Shown: one piece after another, positions 1-4,930 of the stretch
How the letters are laid out: each line of letters starts with the position of its first letter
How positions within the stretch are numbered: position 1 is the first letter of the stretch
Source: Gammaproteobacteria bacterium
Lineage (GTDB): Bacteria > Pseudomonadota > Gammaproteobacteria > Competibacterales > Competibacteraceae
Length of the DNA: 7,555 bases
Reading direction: 5' to 3'
Assembly: GCA_003562535.1 (NCBI GenBank)
Contig: PWUP01000357.1
Coordinates: forward strand, 1-7,555
Made by a program: the position numbers and the translations under genes
The notes under the pieces: model-generated
The model's input: only the letters and a program-made list of their open reading frames with translations
The model's database searches: none
What the model was told of the DNA's origin: nothing

Positions 1-47
1 ATGTCCACGGCGGGCAACTGCCTTTCCCTGAACTGGAGCGGTTTTGA
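1..47 (+). CDS. glcD: Glycolate oxidase subunit GlcD, C-terminal end only
   Basis: Reading frame 3 of the first bases gives (H)VHGGQLPFPELERF and then TGA at 45-47. From memory this closely matches the carboxyl end of E. coli GlcD, which finishes with HHGHLPFPELERF. The first two bases (AT) are the end of a codon that would be His if the missing base is C. GlcD is the large FAD-binding subunit of glycolate oxidase (glycolate to glyoxylate). Only about 15 residues are visible, so the call rests on this tail plus the glcE-glcF genes directly downstream. The gene begins outside the window. Confidence 0.88.
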   Translation, partial: VHGGQLPFPELERF

Positions 48-48
48 C

Positions 49-1125
49 ATGAGTCTGGACTCTCAAGCTCTAGCCCTGGCCGAACAGGTCAGTGCCGCTG
101 CCGCTGCTGGCACGCCTATAGCCATTCAAGGCAGTGGCAGCAAGGCGTTTTACGGCCGCCACACAGGCGATGCCCTGCAAGCCCTGGATATGACCACTTA
201 CCAAGGCATTGTCAGTTACGAACCCACGGAACTGGTAGTAACCGTAGCCGCTGGCACGTCGCTAGAAACCCTCGATGCCGCACTGGCCGAAGGCGGACAG
301 TATCTCGGCTTTGAGCCGCCGCGTTTTGGTCCCGGCGCCACCGTGGGCGGCACGGTCGCCTGTGGTCTGGCCGGGCCCAGCCGACCTTATACGGGTTCAG
401 TGCGCGATTTCATCCTCGGGGTCAAAATCATCAATGGCAAAGGCGAGATTGTGCGCTTCGGCGGCCAGGTGATCAAAAATGTCGCCGGTTATGATATTTC
501 CCGGCTCATGGCCGGGAGTCTCGGCACCTTGGGGGTAATCCTAGAAGTCTCACTGCGACTGTTACCACGCCCGGCGGTACAGCACACCTTGGTGCATAGC
601 GCCGATGCGGCCACAGCCATCGAGCGCATCGCCCAGTGGGCGCGTCATCCCTATCCGCTAAGCGGCGCGGTCTGTGACGGCCAGCAGTTATACATTCGCT
701 TATCGGGCAGCGCCAGTGGCGTGGCCGCTGCTGCTGATGCCATCGGTGGCGATACCTTGGACGCTGCCGAAGCCCAAACATTCTGGGAGGATTTACGCGA
801 GCAGCGGTTAGCGTTTTTTGCCGGTGATGCGCCGTTATGGCGTTTATCCTTACCACCGGCGACCGCGCCGCTGAACTTGCCTGGTGAATGGTTGCTCGAC
901 TGGGGCGGTGCGCAACGCTGGTTGCGCAGCATGGCTGACCCCTACACGATTTTCGACGCCGCCAAAGCCGCTGGCGGTCACGCCAGTGTGTTTCGCGGGG
1001 GCGACCGCAGCGGTACGGTGTTCCAGCCGCTGGACCCACCCCTGTTGGCCTTACACCAACGGCTGAAAAGCGGTTTTGACCCAGCGGGTATTTTCAATCC
1101 CGGTCGTTTTTATCCAGACTGGTAA
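49..1125 (+). CDS. glcE: Glycolate oxidase FAD-binding subunit GlcE
   Basis: This is the second FAD-type subunit of glycolate oxidase, which with GlcD and GlcF oxidises glycolate to glyoxylate and feeds electrons to the respiratory chain. The 358-residue product is close to the roughly 350 of E. coli GlcE. Residues about 5-175 look like a PCMH-type FAD-binding domain: PIAIQGSGSKAF near the N-terminus, then GATVGGTVACGLAGPSRP, SVRDFILGVKIINGKG and IKNVAGYDISRLMAGSLGTLG. The C-terminus ends in the family-typical GIFNPGRFYPDW. The frame is open to position 1, but ATG at 49 is preferred. It lies one base after the glcD stop, has GGAG at 35-38, and gives MSLDSQALALAEQV, which aligns with the GlcE N-terminus. 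The 16 codons before it overlap glcD in another frame. The gene is probably translated by coupling to glcD. The glcF start follows 5 bases after its stop. Confidence 0.95.
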   Translation: MSLDSQALALAEQVSAAAAAGTPIAIQGSGSKAFYGRHTGDALQALDMTTYQGIVSYEPTELVVTVAAGTSLETLDAALAEGGQYLGFEPPRFGPGATVGGTVACGLAGPSRPYTGSVRDFILGVKIINGKGEIVRFGGQVIKNVAGYDISRLMAGSLGTLGVILEVSLRLLPRPAVQHTLVHSADAATAIERIAQWARHPYPLSGAVCDGQQLYIRLSGSASGVAAAADAIGGDTLDAAEAQTFWEDLREQRLAFFAGDAPLWRLSLPPATAPLNLPGEWLLDWGGAQRWLRSMADPYTIFDAAKAAGGHASVFRGGDRSGTVFQPLDPPLLALHQRLKSGFDPAGIFNPGRFYPDW

Positions 1126-1130
1126 TCATT

Positions 1131-2345
1131 ATGCAAACCAATCTTGCCGATTTTATTAAAGATACCCCAGAAGGCCGCGAAGCGGATGCGATTCTGCGCA
1201 ACTGCGTACACTGCGGGTTTTGTAATGCCACCTGCCCGACGTACCAGCTCTTAGGTGACGAATTGGACGGCCCGCGGGGGCGAATTTATCTGGTCAAGCA
1301 ATTGCTCGAAGGCCAGGACGTGAGCCGCGCCACCCAAGTGCATTTGGATCGCTGTCTGACCTGCCGCGCCTGTGAGACCACCTGTCCTTCGGGGGTCAAT
1401 TACCATCGCTTAGCCGATATTGGCCGTGGCTTATTGGCCGAAAAAATTCAGCGGCCCTGGCATCAGCGGGTAATGCGCGGTACGCTGCGCCGCGTTATCG
1501 CCCACCGCCGCCGCTTCACCCCATTGCTGCGTATGGGGCAAGCGGTACGCGCCGTGTTACCCTCCGTGCTGAAACAAAAAGTCCCGCCCTATCAACAAGC
1601 CGGAGCCTGGCCTAACCGGACTCATCCGCGCAAGATGTTAATCTTGGAAGGCTGTGTGCAACCGGCCATCGCCCCGGATATTAACGCCGCCACCGCACGA
1701 GTGCTGGATCGTATGGGCATACAAGTCATCCGCGTCCCCCGTGCCGGTTGTTGCGGAGCGGTCAGCTATCATCTGGACGCCCATGAAGAGGGGCTGGACT
1801 TTATGCGCCGCAATATCGATGCCTGGTGGCCGCATATTGAAGCCGGCGCCGAAGCCATTGTTATGAATGCCAGCGGTTGCGGGGCAATGGTGGTGGAGTA
1901 CGGACATTTACTCAAGGACGATCCGCGTTATGCCGATAAAGCTGCCCGTGTCAGCGAACTCAGCCGCGATATTGGCGAAATTTTAGTCGATGAGGACCTG
2001 GAGCGATTAACCCTAAAGGCCGATAGTCAACTGGCCTTTCATGCCCCGTGCACCTTGCAACATGCCCTGCGCCGTCATACCGTCGTTGAGCAGGTCTTGC
2101 GCCGTTTGGGTTTCACCCTCACCCCAGTGCGCGACGCTCACTTATGCTGTGGCTCTGCGGGCACTTATTCGATTTTGCAACCGGAACTTGCCCAGCAATT
2201 GCGCGGCAATAAACTTCAAGCCCTGGAAGCTGGCGACCCGCAAGCGATTGTCACGGCCAATATTGGCTGTTTAGCCCATTTGCAAAGCGGCACAGAGCGC
2301 CCGGTTAAACACTGGATTGAGTGGGTGGATGCTGCGTGTCATTAG
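1131..2345 (+). CDS. glcF: Glycolate oxidase iron-sulfur subunit GlcF
   Basis: This is the Fe-S subunit of glycolate oxidase, which passes electrons from the GlcD/GlcE flavins to the membrane quinone pool. The 404 residues compare with about 407 in E. coli, and the sequence is recognisably the same along its length. Two 4Fe-4S ferredoxin motifs are seen: C25-V-H-C28-G-F-C31-N-A-T-C35-P and C75-L-T-C78-R-A-C81-E-T-T-C85-P. Two CCG (cysteine-rich) domains follow, the first with EGCVQP and GCCGA (C207, C208) and the second with HAPCTLQHA and LCCGSAGTY (C339, C340). All expected cluster cysteines are present, so the protein should be functional. There is no strong Shine-Dalgarno before ATG 1131. 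The 5-base gap after the glcE stop suggests translational coupling. No glcG or glcB follows; the next gene is a toxin-antitoxin antitoxin 39 bases on. Confidence 0.97.
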   Translation: MQTNLADFIKDTPEGREADAILRNCVHCGFCNATCPTYQLLGDELDGPRGRIYLVKQLLEGQDVSRATQVHLDRCLTCRACETTCPSGVNYHRLADIGRGLLAEKIQRPWHQRVMRGTLRRVIAHRRRFTPLLRMGQAVRAVLPSVLKQKVPPYQQAGAWPNRTHPRKMLILEGCVQPAIAPDINAATARVLDRMGIQVIRVPRAGCCGAVSYHLDAHEEGLDFMRRNIDAWWPHIEAGAEAIVMNASGCGAMVVEYGHLLKDDPRYADKAARVSELSRDIGEILVDEDLERLTLKADSQLAFHAPCTLQHALRRHTVVEQVLRRLGFTLTPVRDAHLCCGSAGTYSILQPELAQQLRGNKLQALEAGDPQAIVTANIGCLAHLQSGTERPVKHWIEWVDAACH

Positions 2346-2384
2346 TTCCAGCGGTGTTGAACCGATAGCGCGGCTGGACAAAAT

Positions 2385-2690
2385 ATGAATAAAGAAATTC
2401 AGCGGGACAATGTCTTAGCGACCCTGCGAAGCTTCAAGAAAAACCGTGGGGAGAGCTATGGCATTAAAAAAATCGGTGTGTTCGGTTCGGTAGCACGGGG
2501 CGAATCCGAACCAGACAGCGATATCGATATCGTGTACGAAACCGACACGCCTAACCTGTTTCGCGCCTCACACATGCGCCAGGAGCTTGAGGAACTGATG
2601 GGGCGTCATGTGGATGTGATCAGACTGCGATCCCACATGAACCCCAGGCTCAAGGCACGTATTCAGCAAGAGGCATACTATGTCTCATAA
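2385..2690 (+). CDS. mntA: MntA-like minimal nucleotidyltransferase antitoxin
   Basis: The 101-residue protein is a minimal nucleotidyltransferase domain. The signature is G34-S35-V-A-R-G-E followed by S45-D46-I-D48-I (the GSX10DXD pattern), with a likely third acidic residue at D77 in HVDVIRL. In the characterised MntA-HepT (type VII) systems this family AMPylates a tyrosine of the partner HEPN toxin and so neutralises it. That function is taken from the family, not proved here. The partner gene overlaps by 11 bases (2680-2690), the standard arrangement. The Shine-Dalgarno before ATG 2385 is poor (TGGA near 2375), and I see no convincing promoter in the 39 bases after glcF. Expression may therefore come from the glc transcript or a promoter inside glcF. 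It could alternatively be annotated only as a nucleotidyltransferase domain protein. Confidence 0.93.
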   Translation: MNKEIQRDNVLATLRSFKKNRGESYGIKKIGVFGSVARGESEPDSDIDIVYETDTPNLFRASHMRQELEELMGRHVDVIRLRSHMNPRLKARIQQEAYYVS

Positions 2691-3066
2691 TCCGCTGCTT
2701 GTTGAGCGGCTGGGGGATGTGCTAGAAGCGCTGGAGCGAATTCCCCGCCGGTTTGCTGGGGTCACAACTCCCGAAGACTTTTACGATGACCCTGATGGGC
2801 GAGATCGTCTGGATGCCATCTGTATGGTCTTGATCGCAGTCGGCGAAGCGTTCAAACAAACGGACAGGCAAACAGAGGGCAAGCTGTTGGCTCGCTATCC
2901 GGGCATCGACTGGACGGGTGTCAAAGGTGTTCGAGACGTGATAGCGCACGGTTATTTTGATGTCGATGCAGAAGAAGTCTTCGCCATTTGCCAAAACGAT
3001 ATCCCTGTGCTCATTGAGACCGTTCGGGTCATGCTCAAGGATCTAGCCGATGATTCCGCAGGCTGA
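2680..3066 (+). CDS. hepT: HepT-like HEPN domain ribonuclease toxin (DUF86)
   Basis: The 128-residue, mostly helical protein is of the HepT/DUF86 HEPN family. The diagnostic RX4HXY motif is intact as R85-D-V-I-A-H90-G-Y92-F. In this family R and H form the RNase active site of the dimer, and the tyrosine is the residue AMPylated by MntA. Upstream, residues about 40-60 (LDAICMVLIAVGEAFKQ) form the conserved helix with the usual GEA segment. The ATG at 2680 lies inside the mntA end, with AAGAGG at 2668-2673 six bases upstream, so a good ribosome site is embedded in the antitoxin gene. All motif residues are present, so nothing suggests a dead toxin. The RNA target cannot be read from sequence. 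The gene is followed after 53 bases by a BIME-like palindrome. Confidence 0.93.
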   Translation: MSHNPLLVERLGDVLEALERIPRRFAGVTTPEDFYDDPDGRDRLDAICMVLIAVGEAFKQTDRQTEGKLLARYPGIDWTGVKGVRDVIAHGYFDVDAEEVFAICQNDIPVLIETVRVMLKDLADDSAG

Positions 3067-3091
3067 TTCACAGGACGTATAGTCGTTCGCT

Positions 3092-3104
3092 CTGATTACC
3101 AGAC
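3092..3104 (+). repeat. 13-base word CTGATTACCAGAC, copy 1
   Basis: The word CTGATTACCAGAC occurs here, 15 bases before the first BIME, and again exactly at 7460-7472, 5 bases before the second BIME and in the same strand orientation. Its role is unknown. It may be a remnant of an older shared flank or a preferred neighbour of the repeat. Confidence 0.6.
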
Positions 3105-3119
3105 TCTTGTTGGTACCGT

Positions 3120-3199
3120 GTAGGTTGGGCACAGGACGTGCCCGACAGCCCTCTGCAATTCTACGATGTCGGGCAACGCTACGCTTATGCCCGACCTAC
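3120..3199 (+). repeat. BIME/REP-like double palindrome, copy A
   Basis: This 80-base element is made of two hairpins in opposite orientation. The first is GTAG (3120-3123) followed by GTTGGGCAC (3124-3132), a 5-base loop AGGAC, and GTGCCCGAC (3138-3146). The second is GTCGGGCA (3168-3175), a 12-base loop, and TGCCCGAC (3188-3195), followed by CTAC (3196-3199). The outer arms also pair with each other. A GTAG tetranucleotide at the foot of each hairpin is the arrangement described for REP sequences handled by RAYT (TnpA-REP) transposases. No such transposase is in the window. The element lies 53 bases after the hepT stop and could also act as an mRNA 3'-end stabiliser or terminator of that operon. 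Confidence 0.85.
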
Positions 3200-3233
3200 T
3201 GTCCAACTAAAGCACACCAGACAATAATACCTT

Positions 3234-3254
3234 TTTGCACAAAAAAAGTGCAAA
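3234..3254. promoter_or_regulatory. NtrC binding site upstream of glnA
   Basis: There is a perfect inverted repeat TTTGCAC-N7-GTGCAAA, whose core GCAC-N7-GTGC matches the NtrC consensus (TGCAC-N7-GTGCA). The seven central bases are all A. Its centre at 3244 lies about 117 bases upstream of the predicted sigma-54 start, comparable with the enhancer sites of enteric glnA. It also overlaps the expected -35 region of the sigma-70-like promoter whose TATAAT is at 3272-3277, so NtrC bound here could repress that promoter while activating the sigma-54 one. ntrC itself is 2.7 kb downstream. Confidence 0.88.
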
Positions 3255-3277
3255 GCACCGCTTATTTGCTTTATAAT
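3249..3277 (+). promoter_or_regulatory. Candidate sigma-70-type glnA promoter (p1-like)
   Basis: A perfect TATAAT at 3272-3277 is preceded at 17 bases by TGCAAA (3249-3254), a poor -35 match of 3 of 6. The predicted start is near 3284. The right arm of the NtrC dyad covers the -35, as in the E. coli glnAp1 arrangement, where NtrC represses the constitutive promoter. The perfect -10 and position support it; the weak -35 is the main doubt. Confidence 0.5.
3254..3270. promoter_or_regulatory. Possible second, weak NtrC site
   Basis: AGCACC-N5-TTTGCT has a good left half and a poor right half against TGCACC-N5-GGTGCA. Its centre is 18 bases from the strong dyad, directly beside it. Cooperative binding of NtrC dimers to a strong and a weak site is known at other glnA promoters, but this match could be chance. 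Confidence 0.3.
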
Positions 3278-3334
3278 AGCGCACGCCGGTTGCCGCATGG
3301 CGGCCAGTCTGATTGATTTCAAAGATGTAGCGGC

Positions 3335-3350
3335 TGGCATGATTTCTGCT
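3335..3350 (+). promoter_or_regulatory. Sigma-54 (-24/-12) promoter of glnA
   Basis: TGGCATGATTTCTGCT fits the sigma-54 consensus TGGCAYR-N4-TTGCW with one mismatch. The invariant GG (3336-3337) and GC (3348-3349) are separated by exactly 10 bases. The transcription start should be near 3360-3361, giving a leader of about 60 bases before the glnA ATG. With the upstream NtrC dyad and the ntrBC genes downstream, this is the nitrogen-limitation promoter of glnA. Confidence 0.88.
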
Positions 3351-3365
3351 TTTGCACTAATCTGG

Positions 3366-3383
3366 AAACGCAAGCGTTTTTTT
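3366..3383 (+). terminator. Small hairpin plus T7 run in the glnA leader
   Basis: AAACG (3366-3370), loop CAAG, CGTTT (3375-3379) form a five-pair stem, and the T run continues to 3383 (seven T in total). It looks like a minimal intrinsic terminator a few bases after the predicted sigma-54 start. The stem is short and A/T-rich, so it may only cause pausing or have no role. Confidence 0.35.
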
Positions 3384-3406
3384 AAATTGCTAATATACTG
3401 ACCTTT

Positions 3407-3412
3407 AAGGAG
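3407..3412 (+). promoter_or_regulatory. Ribosome binding site of glnA
   Basis: AAGGAG stands 9 bases before the ATG at 3422. It is the strongest Shine-Dalgarno in the window and fixes the glnA start. Confidence 0.9.
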
Positions 3413-3421
3413 CTTTTTGTT

Positions 3422-4831
3422 ATGACCCCAGCCGGTATTTTGAATCTCATCAAAGAGAAAGACATTAAGTTTGTTGACTATCGCTTTACCGATACCAAAG
3501 GCAAGCAACAACACGTCACTGTTATGGCCGCAACACTAGAAGAAGAAGTCTTCGAAAGCGGCAAAATGTTTGACGGCTCGAGCATTTCTGGCTGGAAAGG
3601 CATTAACGAATCCGACATGATTCTGTTGCCTGATCCAACGACTGCGGTGATTGATCCTTTCTACGAGGAAAGCACGCTCAATTTAACCTGTGATGTCCTA
3701 GAACCGAATACGATGCAAGGCTACGAGCGCGATCCACGCTCTCTAGCGAAACGCGCTGAAGCCTATTTACAAGCGGTTGGTATTGGTGACACCGCATATT
3801 TCGGCCCAGAAAATGAATTCTTTGTGTTCGATGATGTGCGCTGGAGCACCAGCATGCAAAGCGCGGCCTACAAAATCGACTCTTCAGAAGCTCACTGGAA
3901 CGCTGAAACCATCTACCCCGACGGTAATATGGGTCACCGTCCTGGCATTAAAGGCGGTTATTTCCCTGTACCACCGATTGATTCCCAGCAAGACATGCGC
4001 AGCACTATGTGTCTAGCAATGCAAGAAATGGGGCTGATTGTTGAAGTCCATCACCATGAGGTCGCTACAGCGGGTCAAGGCGAGATCGGGGTGCAGTTTA
4101 ATACTTTGGTCAAAAAAGCTGACGAACTACAAACTTACAAATACTGCGTCCACAACGTCGCCCATAACTACGGTAAAACTGCCACGTTCATGCCCAAACC
4201 CCTAGTCGGCGATAACGGTAACGGGATGCATGTTCACCAGTCCATCATGAAAGGTGGCGCTAATTTGTTCTCCGGTGAACTGTATGGCGGACTGTCGGAA
4301 ACCGCCCTGTATTACATCGGCGGGATCATCAAACACGCTAAGGCCATTAACGCCTTTGCTAACGCCTCGACCAACTCCTATAAGCGTCTGGTGCCCGGTT
4401 TTGAAGCCCCAGTATTGTTAGCGTATTCCGCTCGCAACCGTTCAGCGTCCATTCGCATCCCGTGGGTATCCAGCCCCAAAGCCCGCCGCATCGAAGTGCG
4501 CTTCCCCGATTCCACCGCTAACCCCTATCTGGCGTTCAGCGCCATGTTGATGGCTGGCATCGACGGTATTTTGAATAAAATTCATCCCGGCGATGCTATG
4601 GATAAAGACCTTTATGACTTGCCGCCCGAGGAAGAAAAAGCCATTCCTCATGTCGCTGGTTCATTGGAAGAAGCTCTACAAGCGCTAGATGCTGACCGCG
4701 ACTTCCTCAAAGCGGGCGGGGTGTTCACCGATGACGTCATCGATGCCTATATTGGGCTAAAAATGGAAGAGGTTTTACGGATGAAAATGAGCACCCATCC
4801 GGTCGAATTTGACCTGTACTACAGCGTCTAG
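3422..4831 (+). CDS. glnA: Glutamine synthetase type I (GSI-beta)
   Basis: This cytoplasmic dodecameric enzyme makes glutamine from glutamate, ammonia and ATP and is the main ammonia-assimilation step. The length of 469 residues equals E. coli GlnA. The N-terminal beta-grasp part shows FVDYRFTDTKGK and D51-G-S-S-I. The catalytic domain shows GPENEFF with E130 and E132, NGNGMHVH with H270, the flap KRLVPGFEAPV with E328, and RRIEVRFPDSTANPY. KDLY398DLPPEE carries the tyrosine that is adenylylated in this subgroup (Y397 in E. coli numbering without Met), so control by GlnE adenylyltransferase is expected. The C-terminus EFDLYYSV is typical. The start is supported by AAGGAG at 3407 and by alignment with the E. 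coli N-terminus. Upstream there is a sigma-54 promoter and NtrC site; downstream there is a strong terminator and then ntrBC. Confidence 0.99.
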   Translation: MTPAGILNLIKEKDIKFVDYRFTDTKGKQQHVTVMAATLEEEVFESGKMFDGSSISGWKGINESDMILLPDPTTAVIDPFYEESTLNLTCDVLEPNTMQGYERDPRSLAKRAEAYLQAVGIGDTAYFGPENEFFVFDDVRWSTSMQSAAYKIDSSEAHWNAETIYPDGNMGHRPGIKGGYFPVPPIDSQQDMRSTMCLAMQEMGLIVEVHHHEVATAGQGEIGVQFNTLVKKADELQTYKYCVHNVAHNYGKTATFMPKPLVGDNGNGMHVHQSIMKGGANLFSGELYGGLSETALYYIGGIIKHAKAINAFANASTNSYKRLVPGFEAPVLLAYSARNRSASIRIPWVSSPKARRIEVRFPDSTANPYLAFSAMLMAGIDGILNKIHPGDAMDKDLYDLPPEEEKAIPHVAGSLEEALQALDADRDFLKAGGVFTDDVIDAYIGLKMEEVLRMKMSTHPVEFDLYYSV

Positions 4832-4852
4832 TCCTTCACTGGAAATACACCG

Positions 4853-4881
4853 AAAACGCCCCCTGATTTGGGGGCGTTTTT
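4853..4881 (+). terminator. Intrinsic terminator after glnA
   Basis: AAAACGCCCCC (4853-4863), loop TGATTT and GGGGGCGTTTT (4870-4880) form an 11-pair perfect stem with a T run ending at 4881. It starts 21 bases after the glnA stop and ends 29 bases before ntrB. No clear ntrB promoter is seen in the remaining gap, so ntrBC is probably transcribed by partial read-through, as between glnA and ntrB in other enteric-type clusters. The stem is symmetrical enough to work on either strand. Confidence 0.93.
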
Positions 4882-4892
4882 GTTCCGAGCAC

Positions 4893-4930
4893 AGGAGTGA
4901 GTTATGAGCTATGGCACGTCTGATCAGTGA
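4893..4930 (+). promoter_or_regulatory. ntrB start region with an 8-codon overlapping minor ORF
   Basis: The AGGAG at 4893-4897 is 6 bases before an ATG at 4904 but 13 bases before the ntrB ATG at 4911. The 4904 ATG opens an 8-codon frame (MSYGTSDQ, stop TGA at 4928-4930) that overlaps the beginning of ntrB in another frame. The ntrB frame has a stop (TGA 4905-4907) immediately upstream of 4911, so no earlier ntrB start exists. Translation from 4904 would compete with ntrB initiation and keep NtrB low. This is inference. Confidence 0.45.

Larger units (their letters stand above)
3067..3421. other. Intergenic region between hepT and glnA
   Basis: This is a 355-base stretch with no credible gene. 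From left to right it holds a 13-base word that recurs after ntrC (3092-3104), a BIME-like double palindrome (3120-3199), an NtrC-type dyad (3234-3254), a TATAAT box (3272-3277), a sigma-54 promoter (3335-3350), a small hairpin followed by a T7 run (3366-3383), and the glnA ribosome site (3407-3412). Open frames across it on both strands have no recognisable protein features and cut through these elements. Confidence 0.85.

Noticed and set aside
506..1039. Long open frame on the minus strand (177 codons) inside glcE
   Set aside because: Its product is rich in Arg, Pro and His without domain features, and it lies opposite a clearly conserved gene; it is an antisense shadow.
2357..2386. Possible sigma-70 promoter for mntA (TTGAAC with an A/T-rich -10)
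   Set aside because: The -10 match is poor and the predicted start would fall inside the mntA coding region.
3120..3199. CRISPR-like repeat
   Set aside because: There are only two distant copies in inverted orientation, with no regular spacers and no cas genes; the structure is REP/BIME-like.
3281..3295. Possible further NtrC site GCAC-N7-GCCG
   Set aside because: The right half matches only 1 of 4 core bases.
3107..3316. Plus-strand 69-codon frame in the intergenic region
   Set aside because: It is mostly the BIME read as protein, with no ribosome site and low-quality composition.
3310..3325. Possible IHF site between the NtrC dyad and the sigma-54 promoter
   Set aside because: The minus strand has AATCAA, but the required TTR part at the right spacing is missing.
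3185..3514. Minus-strand open frame of 109 codons spanning the glnA promoter
   Set aside because: It overlaps the BIME, the NtrC site, the sigma-54 promoter and the glnA start, and has no recognisable domain.
4809..4837. TTGACC near the glnA end as a -35 for ntrB
   Set aside because: No acceptable -10 hexamer lies 16-18 bases downstream.
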